A stretch of DNA of 64,000 bases from Hyperoplus lanceolatus (Eukaryota > Chordata > Actinopteri > Uranoscopiformes > Ammodytidae). Under the pieces are notes generated by a model, which was not told the DNA's origin, searched no databases, and saw only the letters and a list, made by a program, of their open reading frames with translations. Within the stretch, counting starts at the first letter, position 1; each line of letters opens with the position of its first letter. The stretch lies in assembly GCA_026929865.2 (NCBI GenBank), contig CM049398.1, forward strand, positions 13,349,001-13,413,000. Reading direction: 5' to 3'. The position numbers and the translations under genes are program-made. Below are positions 34,721 through 45,800 of the stretch, piece after piece.

Positions 34721-35159
34721 TCCCGTCACAGCCAGGTAATGTAGGCTACTTGCCTTTATTGTCTACTGCCCTGTGAACAATGCTGCTGTAAATGTGTTTG
34801 GTATGGTGCTGCCTTGCTGTTTGTGTTCATTTCCGAGTGGCGTGAATCTGCAATGCTGTTTTAAGGCTATTTGTTCCGTTCACTTGCTGTTTATTTGTTT
34901 TTTGGCACAATTGTTGGCCGTGTAGTTGTTGTTTTTGTGTGGACATTAACGCTGTTGTGTCGGGTCGGATCTGATCGCAGCCATGGTTGATTAGGGGAAT
35001 AATATATCGGGGGAGACTAGCTGCGTAGCTCCGTTCCTCGGACTCCCACAAAAGATAGATGTGCTGATGATTGTGCTTGGGCGGTTAAAAGCAATCCATG
35101 CAATTTGCGTTTTAACTGTTTTTAACTGTTTTTAACTGTTTTTAAACTGTTTTAATCAT

Positions 35160-35600
35160 TTGTCCCTGCCTGGCGGTCCGCTCTGTGGCGTCGCTGTTGG
35201 CGTCTGTGTTTCGCGGCCCGGCGTCGGTGCTCCTCCGGCCGGTCCTAGCTCTGGGTGTGCCGATGGCGGCGGCGGATGCGTCGCGCCCTTTGTGCTTGGC
35301 GCCTCTGGCCTTGTCTCATGGGCTGGGCATGGCCGGTCTGGCCGGCCCGAGTGGGCTGTACGGGCCGCCCCTCCGGGGGTTCGGCTGTGGTTGCTCCTCG
35401 TGGCAGCGGTGCATTTTGGCTATTTCCCTATTCTATACTATCTATTCTCTATCTACGGCCCCGGTCCTCCACTGGACTAGTGCCGCACTGGGGCGTGCTC
35501 TCTGGGGGCGGGATGCTGGGGGGCAGGCTCTGGGTCTGGGAGGCTAGCGCTGATTGTGTGTCGGTGGGGAACGGTAGAGTGTAAATCAATGTTATTTAAT
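35160..35600 (+). other. GC-rich non-coding block
   Basis: Three overlapping plus-strand frames are open here simply because the block is GC-rich and low in stops. The peptides are Gly/Ala/Arg-rich with no domain. It may be the 5' part of the LINE whose 3' end lies at 36130-36598, but I see no reverse-transcriptase motif. Confidence 0.35.
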
Positions 35601-36129
35601 GTTAATTGTGTTCATATTGTTGAACATTGTTATAGCGTTATTATCATCAGCCTGATGAGCTGCCTTCGGTCTCGGTTTGTCAGAGCCTGAGTACCGGTTG
35701 TCCTCCCACTGAATAATTGTCCTGCCGACGCAAAATAAAATAACTGATTCCATTTCTCTAACATTTGTGCTCTTCTGTCTATCTTCCATGATTGGTGAGC
35801 GATGCCCCGGGGGTTCTCTCCCCTTGTCTACCTGCTCGACTGACTCCTAGCTCTGTGTGGAATCAGCTGTCCTAGGAACGGTTGCTTCCCGCCTGCTGTT
35901 GCCTCACATCAGCACTGTTTCACCGTCCATCAGGATAGTACTATTTCTTCTCGCTTGTTTGTACAATCTTTAAATTCATTTTTGCTTTGCTCATTGGTTG
36001 CTTGTCTGTCCTCTTCCAGTTTACCCTGGTCGTGGTGAGACGGTGTGGATCTGGTCTCCCCTCTGGCAACATCTGAGAATGGATCGCCTACGCGTAAGAT
36101 GTTGCAGTGGTTAAAGATACCACCTGGAG

Positions 36130-36598
36130 ACGTGGGGTGAAATCCCGGTGCTGGAAACCTTAGTTTTCCCTGGTGGAGACGAGACGTGATGGTGTGGATC
36201 CTCTGGCATCATCTGAATTCGTCCTGCATCCATACTATTTGCACTTTTCTTTAGTATTACCATCTAAACATCTGGACAATGATCAAAATCCTTCGTGATT
36301 TTTCTCTACCAATGACATCTATTGCAGCATGTCCGTCCTGGGAGAGGGATCCCTTACTCTGTCAACTCTCCCTGAGATTTCTTCTATTTTTTTTTAATCC
36401 CGGTAAAGGGTTTTTTACTGGGAGTTTTTTCTCAGCCGAGCTAAGGGTGTAAGGGCAGGGTGTCATATTGTTTCATATTTTATCATGTTGTGTCATATTG
36501 TACCATACTGTATCATATTGTATGGACTGTAAAGCCCATTGAGACGAATGCTATTTGTGATTCTGGGCTATACAAATAAAACTGATTTGATTTGAGAG
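36130..36598 (+). repeat. LINE 3' end, second copy
   Basis: It runs from GAAATCCCGGTGCTGGAAACC to GGGCTATACAAATAAAACTGA and a short TTTGATTTGA tail. It matches 13681-14142 almost throughout, with a few small differences. Same strand as that copy. Confidence 0.65.
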
Positions 36599-37543
36599 CG
36601 CAGCGATGGGGATTATCTCAGCCATGGTTGATCAGCAATAGAAAAAGCGGGGGGAAATAAGTTTCGGGCGGGCTCATCTACGTAGGTCATGACGTAGGCG
36701 CGTTGGTCGCTTTTGGGCGCGTTGGACAATTTTTTGACACAAAATGACCAAGCGCCAGATCGGGCGCGTTGGTCGCTTTGGCCCAAAGCGCCAACACGCC
36801 CGGTGTGTTCTCAGCTTGAGGCCACCGCACAGGATCTCTGCGGCTCCGCGGAGGCTCTGCACACGCTCTGCGCAAGCTAGTATAAATCAGGCTTTATAAG
36901 ATTCAGGCGGTTAAGACGCTGTTTAGCGTATAACCGCCCTCTACAGGTTAGATATTGAACTAGATTTTTACAGTCCTGTGTTCATCATCTGTGTTTTAGA
37001 CCTCTTGTTTTATAATTATGTTTTGAGGCGGAGGATCCCTCCGACGCTCTCTGTCCGGCTCATCAGACTGCACTCAGCTGTCTGTCAGTTGAGCTGGACG
37101 AGCCGCGGTGTGTGGAACAGCGATCTGTTCTGATCTCTCTCCACTATCAGCCTCACATCACTCATTTCACTTAGTAGCCTAACTCTAATGTTGTTAGGTA
37201 TTTATCTTCATCTCTTATCTATTGTAAGAGTTTATGAACGACTGCACGTACAGTTGTCAGATCGCGGACCCCAAACAATGTCGTTGCCTAGCAACTTGCT
37301 CGAAAATATTTCATTTTCCTGGGCGGGTAGAATTGAGCCAGTGCATTGTGGGGCGGTTGAGTAGGAAAAGTATACAATCGATTCATACCCAAAATCTTCC
37401 CGGAAGTTAGTAGGCCTACTCATCCGGGAATTTCTCACATACCCAAACTTGCATACCCAACCGTCACATACTCAAATTGAAGTAAAAATGAGTAGCCTAT
37501 GAGTAGGACGTTCGTAGCGTATGGCTTTCCGAACACAGCCCAT

Positions 37544-37975
37544 GTCTGTAATAGGCTACCTAGCCTACCATTTCATATAGGCCTACAAAACAATGCACGT
37601 CTGTGCACAATGTCTGATGCTTATAGTCAAATGAATTGGATTTGACAGGATTTGTCAACTCCACCAGAATTCATTTTTTCATCACATTCCCTTGGCTTCT
37701 AGGCTATATGCAGACAGATAATATATTTTGGGATAAAGTTGCAACAAAGGAGTCTGCACTCAAAACATCCTCTTCTTGGAGCCATTTTGACAAGATGATG
37801 AAGGATGGACTGTCTCTGGCTTTTGTGCAACTCTGAGAGGATTACCCATTGTTTTTTTTCTTCTAGTGGGAGGATATTCATGTTTAACACTCTATAGGCT
37901 GGATCCCCTTTTCCATTGAGCTGAGCCAAGATGCGTTTTTCTTGTCCAACAGCAAAGTAGAATGTGAGGTGCTGC
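37544..37975. other. No recognisable feature
   Basis: Unique-looking non-coding spacer between two elements. Confidence 0.3.
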
Positions 37976-39761
37976 CTGAGCTTCAGTGTTGGGCAAGTTA
38001 CTTCAAAAGCGTAATGCGGTATTTATTACTTATTACTGGCATTTCAAAGTAGTTAGTTACATTACAATATTACTGTCTTTGAATTGTAAGGCATTACACT
38101 ACTTTTACATTACTTTTGCATTACTTTCACCAAAATAACATGAAATATGGATTTGGTGTTCTCAATAGATCTTCTTGTGTTCAATGCAGCTCACACAAGT
38201 AGGCCTATGCTATATAATATAATGGTCACAGTTATGGCTCATGGTGCAATACATTTTATAATAGAAATACTGTATCTTTAGGTATTTATTTAGCCTATAT
38301 TAATATCAATAGAGCTAGAGCCTACTACTGTAGATTGAAAAAGTAAATTGAGCCTCAAAGATTTGTTTCTTGCGTTCTGGCGACTTAAAAGCACAAACAA
38401 GTTGTTCACATCATCATCAACTTTTGCCTTTTTTAGTTGTTCCAAAGAATCTGCCTTATCATCTTGCCATCTAATCTAAATGATAACAGCCCATTATGTT
38501 TGTTTATCGTCTCTCTTGCGTGACATTTTATAATAACAATAGTAGCCTTAATATATCTCCTTTGCTAATTCAAAGCATCCACTCATTATGTTGGGAGTCG
38601 ATGTGTGTGTCAGAGGCATGAATCGACAAAGCGATCAACTCTTATTGTGACTTTTTTGCTGCAGCACTTTTAGTACTGAGGAGAGCTTGCCAACTGCGCT
38701 GTCCTTTACGCACCATCATTGCCGCCGTTATGTTAAGATTTCATAATTTGCATCAAAGCAAACCCTTTAGGCGCCGGGTTTTATTTTTAAAAATACTAGA
38801 TTTTGACACTTAAATTTCAGAAGGCTCTGGATTGAATGTGGTTTGAGATAGAGACAAAGTGTAAATGAGACAAATATTGAGAATGACCTAAAGTTTTTCT
38901 GGGGCGTAAATTTTCCCATCTAATTAGCATATTATGACGTCATATGGTGGCGGCCATGTTGTAGGCTATTATGTAATTTCCATGAAATACCTGATATTTT
39001 GAAAGAGAGTTGAAATTATTTAATCAGATTCACGCCTCCATCCATTTGTAATGATGTCCACTTTGTTGTAAGCCAACAGTTGCAAACTAGAACTAGAACT
39101 ACACCACAAAACTCATGTAAACAGTAGGCGTTTTTTATGATTTTTTTTTACCCACCACAATTTTTGTTTCCTTTTTTCTTCTATTCTGCATTATTACTAT
39201 TATCATCATTATTATCATTATAATATGATAATATTAATATATATATAATGCTGCGTCGCATGGCTGCACCACTGCTGCGCATGGACGCACGGTGACCGGG
39301 GCCGTAGAAAGAGTGAACACCAACTCCCTACTCGTCAACTTTTTGCTTGCCATATCTCTAAATAACCCCTAAATCCAGCAATACCGCTTCAGCATAAATA
39401 GCTTCGTGGCACACTATCTCCGATTTCACACCTAATAACAGCGCGATTCATTTGCAGCCTGGACGCGGAGGTGTGTCACCTCTCTGCTCTGACAGCAGGC
39501 AGGGACTCGCTCCGAGGGGCTGCTCCGAGACTGACCGCCTCCGAGTGCTCTTAGACGGGGAGGGGCTCACGGCAGCACCCGCTGCTCGTTGAGCACAGAG
39601 TGATACGTGCTTTCACGTCAGAGTCTCCAAACACCACAAAAGTTTTCAATAACTTGGGCAGTGAGACGGAAGCCAGTAGGCAAGCGCATCTTTGGAATCA
39701 ATTGTAGCAGCAAATCGAGTTTTCTTCTCCTCTAGCAGTAACATTAGCGTGGTTTTTTTTC

Positions 39762-41083
39762 CTCCTCTGCGAAACTCAAGAGTACCTATTTGCAGACCCA
39801 TGGGGGAAACCATTGAAAGTGGAGCTCCACCGGAAGCCACGCCCCGAACTCATTTCATTGGTCAGAATTGTAACCTACTCTGAATTTGTTGTCTTCTTTT
39901 TGTTTTACTGCCGGAGTTCACCCAGCGGTGAATAATAATACACAGTTTCCACCGGTTATGGTGCTAGTACACAGTAAAATACGTCTGTTTGTTAAGGGTC
40001 CCACCAGGACGGTGGTAAAATGTTAAGGTAGAATATGAATGAAGCAACGAAGCTTTGTGTAAATCTTCTAAAATCCGTCTCTTTAATTCACAATTATCAC
40101 ACTAGGTCAATCACATACAAATATAAACTCTTATAAATGAAACACAAAAAGTGCCACCACATTAAAATAAACAGCTCATTTTAAAAAGCGGGGTGAAAGG
40201 CATTAACGTCTGACACATAAGGTGACAGTTTCCATTCTAGATCCTGATTGATTTATTACCAGATCCCTTGTCCTCTAGTGATCACAGTTTTAATTAGTCT
40301 ATTATATCATTTCTATATTCATATTAGGCTATTGCACGATCGATGCTCGTCTGTGACTTTGTGATCACGCAAATGAACGTAACAATCGTGTGCAGCCGCA
40401 GAATTACATTTCAACCAGACATAAATAGCCTATGTTCATATTAGGCTATTTAACGAGGCTCGTCTGTGACTTTGTGATCACGCAAGTGAACAGTAACGAT
40501 CGCGTGCAGCCACAGAATGAGATAGGCTACAATACAATAGGTTTATTAATCCGAACACAGTTAGCATTAGCCTGCACTGCTGCAACAAGGCTCCAACTGA
40601 CACTACGTAAAGGCTATTTACAGCTTCGTTTAAGAGGAAAAGACAAGCATTTGTTTCCAGGACTTCTAAGATAAAAGTTCAACTTTTTGTGTTTTATTTA
40701 TAAGAGTTGATATTTGTATGTGATTGACCTACTTGTGATAATTGTGAATTAAAGAGACGGATTTCGGAAGATGTACCCAAAGCTTCGTTGCTTCATTCAT
40801 CTTCTACCTCAACATCTACTTTTTACCACCGTCCTGGCCACTTGGGACCCTTATCAAACTGACGTATTTTACTGTTTACTAGCATCATAACCGGTGGAAA
40901 CTGTGTATTATTATTCACCGCTAGGTGAACTCTGGCAGTAAAACAAAAAGAAGACAACAAATTCAGAGTAGGTTACAATTCTGACCAATGAAATGAGTTC
41001 GGGGCGTGGCTTCCGGTGGAGCTCCACTTTCAATGGTTTCCCCCATGGGTCTGCAAATAGGTGCCTCTCGCGAAACTCGCGGT
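39762..41083. repeat. Internal inverted repeat, about 400-bp arms
   Basis: The left arm (about 39762-40170) and right arm (about 40672-41083) are complementary over ACCTATTTGCAGACCCATGG, CATTTCATTGGTCAGAATTG, ACTCTGAATTTGTTGTCTTC, CCACCGTCCTG and CACAATTATCAC. The centre is about 500 bp. The arms could fold into a long stem. Confidence 0.8.
40319..40520. repeat. Tandem duplication, about 116-bp unit
   Basis: TCATATTAGGCTATT, GCTCGTCTGTGACTTTGTGA and TCACGCAA-TGAAC are repeated (40319 and 40435), in the loop of the inverted repeat. Confidence 0.75.
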
Positions 41084-41286
41084 GTTGGCTAATTTGTATA
41101 AAAACAACAAACCAGTCAATTTCGGGTTTAAAATGCATTGTAACGCACCTTTCTGAGCTATGTACCGCGTTACATATTACCATTTTTTGCTGTAATGCCT
41201 TACATTACCGCGTTACAGCAAAACGTAATGCATTACAGTAATGCATTACTTCCTGTAACGCGTTACTCCCAACACTGCTGAGCTTA

Positions 41287-41929
41287 GACTCGGTGGGTGG
41301 TCATTCAAGTTATTTGTGCATCCTACTATTATGATGGGCGTTTAAAATTACAAAGGAGGAAAGAAGATAAGTCTATTGTTTTGCAGCCTTAACACAGTAG
41401 ACGCCTCTTACAGGGGGAGAATGTGAATAGTTTTTTTTGTGCGGCAGTGACCCGACATCCCACCTCAACCCACCGTCCCTCCCTCCCCACCGTCGCAGTC
41501 TCTTGTGCTGGACCGTGAGCCATCAGCCCATTCTGGAGTATCACAAACACCTCACAGCGCCTCCTCTCTACACCGTCATGCTAAAACATTTTTCTCCATT
41601 GAAAAGAAAAAAAAAATAGACAATCAGTTTTGGCCGAGTATAGCCTATATGCTTTAAAATGCTACACAAATGACATCACATTGCTGTAGTGCTGCACTGT
41701 CCATTAAGGTGTCAATCGTTTCCTCTGATGCCAAATACATTTGTCCACTGGCCACTTACTCTGCTCCAGACATCATGGCGTGACAACATTTATTCATTTA
41801 TATCTCTGCGCTTATTACGCAGGTGGACGCGTGCACGAGGAGGAGTATAGAGGCTCACAGGCTGCCTGTTCTCTAGGACGCAGCAACATTTACTTTCTCA
41901 TCCCGCCCGGATAAAATCGACCGCATTGC
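41287..41929. other. No firm feature; upstream of candidate promoter
   Basis: Non-coding. CpG density rises from about 41820 onwards. Confidence 0.3.
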
Positions 41930-42000
41930 TTTGTCGAGGGAGCGGGCGGACCAAGCCATGTATAAAACTAATTGCTCGCATGGGTACGCACGGCATTAGA
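41930..42000 (+). promoter_or_regulatory. Candidate core promoter (TATA-like)
   Basis: TATAAAA at 41961-41967 lies in a CpG-richer stretch (GGAGCGGGCGGACC just upstream), about 0.8 kb before the candidate first coding exon. A start of transcription near 41990 would be usual. Supported only by motif and position. Confidence 0.3.
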
Positions 42001-42775
42001 GGCGAAAGAAGAAAGAGAAAAAAAAACAGGTTATCAGTGCATGGGTGGGATTCCTTCATTGCGCCTCTGACCAGACGGTGGAAGTTATGGCAACAAACGG
42101 CGACTATCAAGGCAAGCAACTGCCGGTAAAACAGGCGTGATAACTGCAATGTATTAATTACCAAACGGACAGTTCTCGACCTTCGTGATTTTTGACTGAC
42201 GCCGACCTAAGAAATATTTTTTAAGAGTGTATCCCATCGCTTTGAAAAGAGCACCGGACTACAGTTTTCTTTCCAGGCACTATCTGCACTGCAATTCATA
42301 TCGAGCGTGAGGTTTATTGGGAATTGAATCCACTGTATCCTCGTGATACAAACCTGTACGCAGGGGACTAGACCAACCACATACTGACTGACGCTTTAAG
42401 ACCCTCTGGACTCGGCTCGGACGCAAACCCTCGGACTCTCTTGAGATTTTGGATTTTTTTTTGTATGAGGGGGATTTTGGCCACACATTTACTGCCTTTT
42501 TATGCCTGAATCGGATCGTACTGGGATTTAAGGTGGGGTTTTTATCCCGACGCAGGTAATTGAAGATATCACACTGCCTCCTCTTGTTGATGACACTTCA
42601 GCAGCAGATTGTCGTTCATCACGTCCGTTGGATTTTTTGCTTCCCTGCACGAGCCCTCAGCAGCCGTTAATGAGAAGGTTTTACGCATCAATTTGGAATA
42701 AATGAACTCCCGTTGCCATCCGAGAGTCGTTGTGAATTTACCCATCCAGACATGTGTGCGTGAACGGCGGAAATC
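42000..42775 (+). other. Candidate 5' untranslated leader
   Basis: This stretch is richer in G+C than the surroundings and carries several short upstream ATG frames (for example ATGTGTGCGTGA at 42752-42763). TTTTCTTTCCAG near 42265-42276 could be a splice acceptor, so the leader may be split. It leads to the ATG at 42776. Confidence 0.3.
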
Positions 42776-42826
42776 ATGTACGGCGGGATCAACCTTTCAG
42801 CATCTGCTTTATTAGTCCCACTTCTG
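42776..42826 (+). CDS. Candidate first coding exon of an unidentified secreted or membrane protein
   Basis: The ATG at 42776 has A at -3. Seventeen codons follow (MYGGINLSASALLVPLL), and the reading frame then meets CTG|GTAAGT at 42826/42827, a near-consensus splice donor, in phase 0. A short polar start followed by a hydrophobic run is what the beginning of a signal peptide looks like; the remainder would lie in exon 2. A long CpG-rich leader and a first intron longer than 21 kb would be typical of vertebrate neuronal adhesion molecules or receptors, but I do not recognise the gene and no second exon is visible in the window. The alternative is a chance ATG before a chance donor; the exact fit of frame, hydrophobicity and donor favours a real exon moderately. 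Confidence 0.4.
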
Positions 42827-42832
42827 GTAAGT

Positions 42833-45800
42833 CACTTAGTAGACTTGGTGAGAAATGTGTAATGGGTTTTTTCTACTCCTGACACGTGCGGATATATTTG
42901 TGCCTCTCTGCCAAACTGAACAGTATCCTTATGTCTGATGTGCTGCATTGATAGTGCACACTACCAAATGTAAAGTATTAGGCCTGCGATAGGCTCTATC
43001 CATCTATATAGGCAGCAACATATCTATTTCTATATCTTGCTTGCATAATGTGCACTTATTTGCTCCACTTTGGAGGCAGCCTTCACAGTGGTTTGCTGGA
43101 TAATATAATCTCTCCAGCATAGATGTGTTCCGGCTACTTGAGATGTTCAGTTCTCACGTGGTGCAGCAGTTATTGATTAGGGTTAGTGCTGTTACACAGT
43201 CTGTTAGTCGGCTGTTTTTTTTTTGGCCCCATCAAGAGTCTGATGGGCTCAAAACAGCCTTGTCATACTGTAATGCTGGTGCTGTGGCTCCAAACTGTAC
43301 CACAAAGATGGTTATATTGACACATGAGCTGAATTCCAAGAGATCTGAGTTCAGTGGAAATGGCCCGGGCGTGTCTGTATCAGTCCGATGCAGGGACCCA
43401 ATCTTTTCATAAATTAGCACTGACTCCCTACCATCAGGACCGATCGCTGAGAGAGTGGACAGTATCACTCACTGGGGATCCACAGAGCTTGAATGATGAG
43501 GGGAAGTTGTTAGTGTCCCCTTTGAGCGGAGTTCAAAAGCAAATAGCAGCGTTATTTTGTTTTACGGTGAGTCAAGGCCTCAGCAATGTTTGTGTGCTCA
43601 GTGAATGTGAGTTAGGGGGCTACATATCACCTTTTGATTTCAGCCAAGCAGGTTTGAGATGATGACGGGGATAGGACAGATTCTGCATGATAATGATCTC
43701 ATGGGCACTGTGAGTGAATGCTAGCAATTACATTTGGAGCGGGAAGTTTTTCTTTTTAGCCCCTCTCATACATTTTTCAGTCACTCAAATAAGCTATGCC
43801 TCCTCAGATTCAAGTCATCATTAGTCTGTTATGATCTGGCTATTGTGATTGTGGCACATTAGAGGTCTATGTCTTGTTATCTACAACATATCTGCTGATC
43901 GCTCAGGAAGACATCAGGCTACAGTGAGGGTCCAGGATGCCTGTTTGGAGGCAGCGAGGTTGTAAATCAGATTGAGGTTGGGTTAGATGTCAATGTGCTT
44001 ACACTAAAGTCAAGTGAACATCACTCATATAAGCACTGCTTTACCCGTATTACACCTTCCAAGACATCTCCTTGGGGAGGTTTAGGCATTGGCCAGCCTT
44101 GTTACTCCATCAGGGCGTGCAGCAGTGACTGTTGCTGCAGCTCGCAGTGTTCTTGGCAAAACGGTGACCACCAGCTGCATCTTCTGTACACCCATGTCTA
44201 CTCTTATTGAGCCTTAGGACTACATGTATGCCCATGCATGGCAGGGTAACACCTCTTTCTACAGCTGTCTACTGAAAGTACACAGTAAAATGAAAAGTTA
44301 AATTTGTCACAAGGTCTTGGCATTGTCCCATAATCTGACGGATGCCTCTTATAAAAAAAATAAAAAAAAGATACTGTAAACGTCACATGAAAAAGCAGGG
44401 GCTTGGCTCACTGTTCTTGTGAAGTATTTTAATAAAGTCTGAACCTTATGTAGCTGAGTAACCAGAGTGAATAGAGTAAATTGAAATGTTGTTAGGTTAA
44501 AGCTGTGCACCATACCGGTTTTAACATAAGGGGCTTGAGGTTAATGAGTTTTTTTTCTTAGGATAGTTGATACCCTGTCATTTGAGTTAAAAGTGCACAC
44601 AACAGGGTTCTTATGCATCTAGAGGTACTTTCTTTCTAGCTATTAGTGCTGCGATCACGTCCGTGGGTTGTCAGTGTGTTGCAGGATGTTACAGCAGAAG
44701 CTCGGAGCACTTGCTGTCATGTGTTTGCCTAATGAAATCAGACAGGAGGGTCATTATCATTATCATGCATTATTGCAAACACTTCCATGTTTAGCTATCC
44801 TATCGCAGGCAGGAAACGACTGCAGAACAAATTCACTCCTCAGCAGGTAACACATGGAAAGGAAGCGACGTTGGCATGTGTGCAGGGGTTTCTGCTTTTG
44901 AGGTTGCTGTATACGGACCGTGTAGTGAGATTAATGGGATCTCTCTTCCTTGGCATTCTGTTGCATTGTTGCAGCTGCTCATGGTGCCAGTGTCATGTGT
45001 TAGCATTTATGAAATCGGTAACAGTTGGGGGGTTATCAGCCACTGAAGGAATGGGAGAATAACGGCAAGCAGAAGCTATTGATCGGTATTTGGGAGTATA
45101 AAAGCTTTCACAACAGAATGTATAAGCCCGTTTCTGTTCTCTATACAAGGCATATTCAAATAGCCATTTAGAGTCACTGACTTTTATTCAAGCTACTCTC
45201 AGCTATAATGCTTAGAGTCAAAAAGGTATAGTACTTAGCATGATGCATGATTTTCAGTTAGTCCTTTACATAACTATGTACAGGATCAGAGCATCACACA
45301 GTACAGTAAAAGTTAAGAGTCTGATTCCAACATGAAGGAAAAGTAGTTTGTTGAAACTGAAAGGTTTCCATGGTCTTATGTCAAGGAATTTTCCTTTCTC
45401 CTTTAAAAACCTGCCTGCCTTTGCATTTGTGTATTGTCTGGAAATAAAAAAAACAAAGGATCAAAGGATATTGTGATGCAAATGATGACAGACTTAAAAG
45501 GAGTGATGTAAGGGAATAAACTTGTTATTCTTTTTTATTTCTGGGTTGTGCATGCAGAAGAGAACCATTAAAGAAACAAGAAAATTTCAGTTGGTGGTGT
45601 CAGTCGACATAATGAGAGATGTATGTTTCTCCCACGGCCAGTTTCTCCCATGGCCAGTCACGTTATTTAGTGCTCATAATGCATGAAAAAAACATAGGAA
45701 AAGCATAATTAAAACTAGCCAAAAAGATCAAAGGAGTAGCCACCAAAGCACAGAAGTAATTAAACCGGAGCCACCCTTGGAATTATTTATTTATTTATTT

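Larger units (their letters stand above)
34111..36816. mobile_element. Inner TIR element of the nest (TGA duplication)
   Basis: The ends AGGTGAAAACACACCGGGCG and, inverted, AGCTGAGAACACACCGGGCG are alike at 18 of 20 bases and are flanked by TGA (34108-34110, 36817-36819). It is rich in GCGC/CGCTTTGG motifs close to both ends. Removing it rejoins GGCTCTGCGGGCGTCTGA to GGCCACCGCA smoothly. It carries a tandem repeat, a GC-rich stretch (35160-35590) and a LINE 3' end. Confidence 0.7.
33786..36893. mobile_element. PIF/Harbinger-like element, middle layer (TTA duplication)
   Basis: The ends AGCCTGATTTATACT and its complement AGTATAAATCAGGCT are flanked by TTA on both sides (33783-33785, 36894-36896), the standard target site of PIF/Harbinger elements. 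No transposase. It is split by the next element. Confidence 0.75.
33627..37540. mobile_element. Outer TIR element of a three-level nest (CAT duplication)
   Basis: The left end GGCTGTGTTCGGAAAGCCAT is exactly complementary to the right end (37521-37540). CAT flanks both (33624-33626, 37541-37543). A 3-bp duplication suggests a PIF/Harbinger-like element, although CAT is not the usual TWA. It has no coding capacity, and 33786-36893 is a later insertion, so its own length is about 0.8 kb. Confidence 0.7.
37984..41278. mobile_element. hAT element, non-autonomous, perfect 8-bp TSD
   Basis: It begins CAGTGTTGGGCAAGTTACTT and ends AACGCGTTACTCCCAACACTG. The octamer CTGAGCTT flanks both ends without a mismatch (37976-37983, 41279-41286), as expected for hAT. 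The subterminal regions are full of GTTAC/GTAATGC motifs in both directions, likely transposase-binding repeats. No transposase is visible. Inside is a large inverted repeat (39762-41083). Confidence 0.85.

Noticed and set aside
35160..35584. Three overlapping open frames of 106-120 residues as genes
   Set aside because: All are open at once because the block is GC-rich. No domain, and they lie within a nested transposon.
34978..36632. LINE insertion bounded by a 14-bp CAGCCATGGTTGAT duplication
   Set aside because: Similarity continues beyond the 14 bp on both sides in diverged form, so it is an old segment duplication and not a target duplication.
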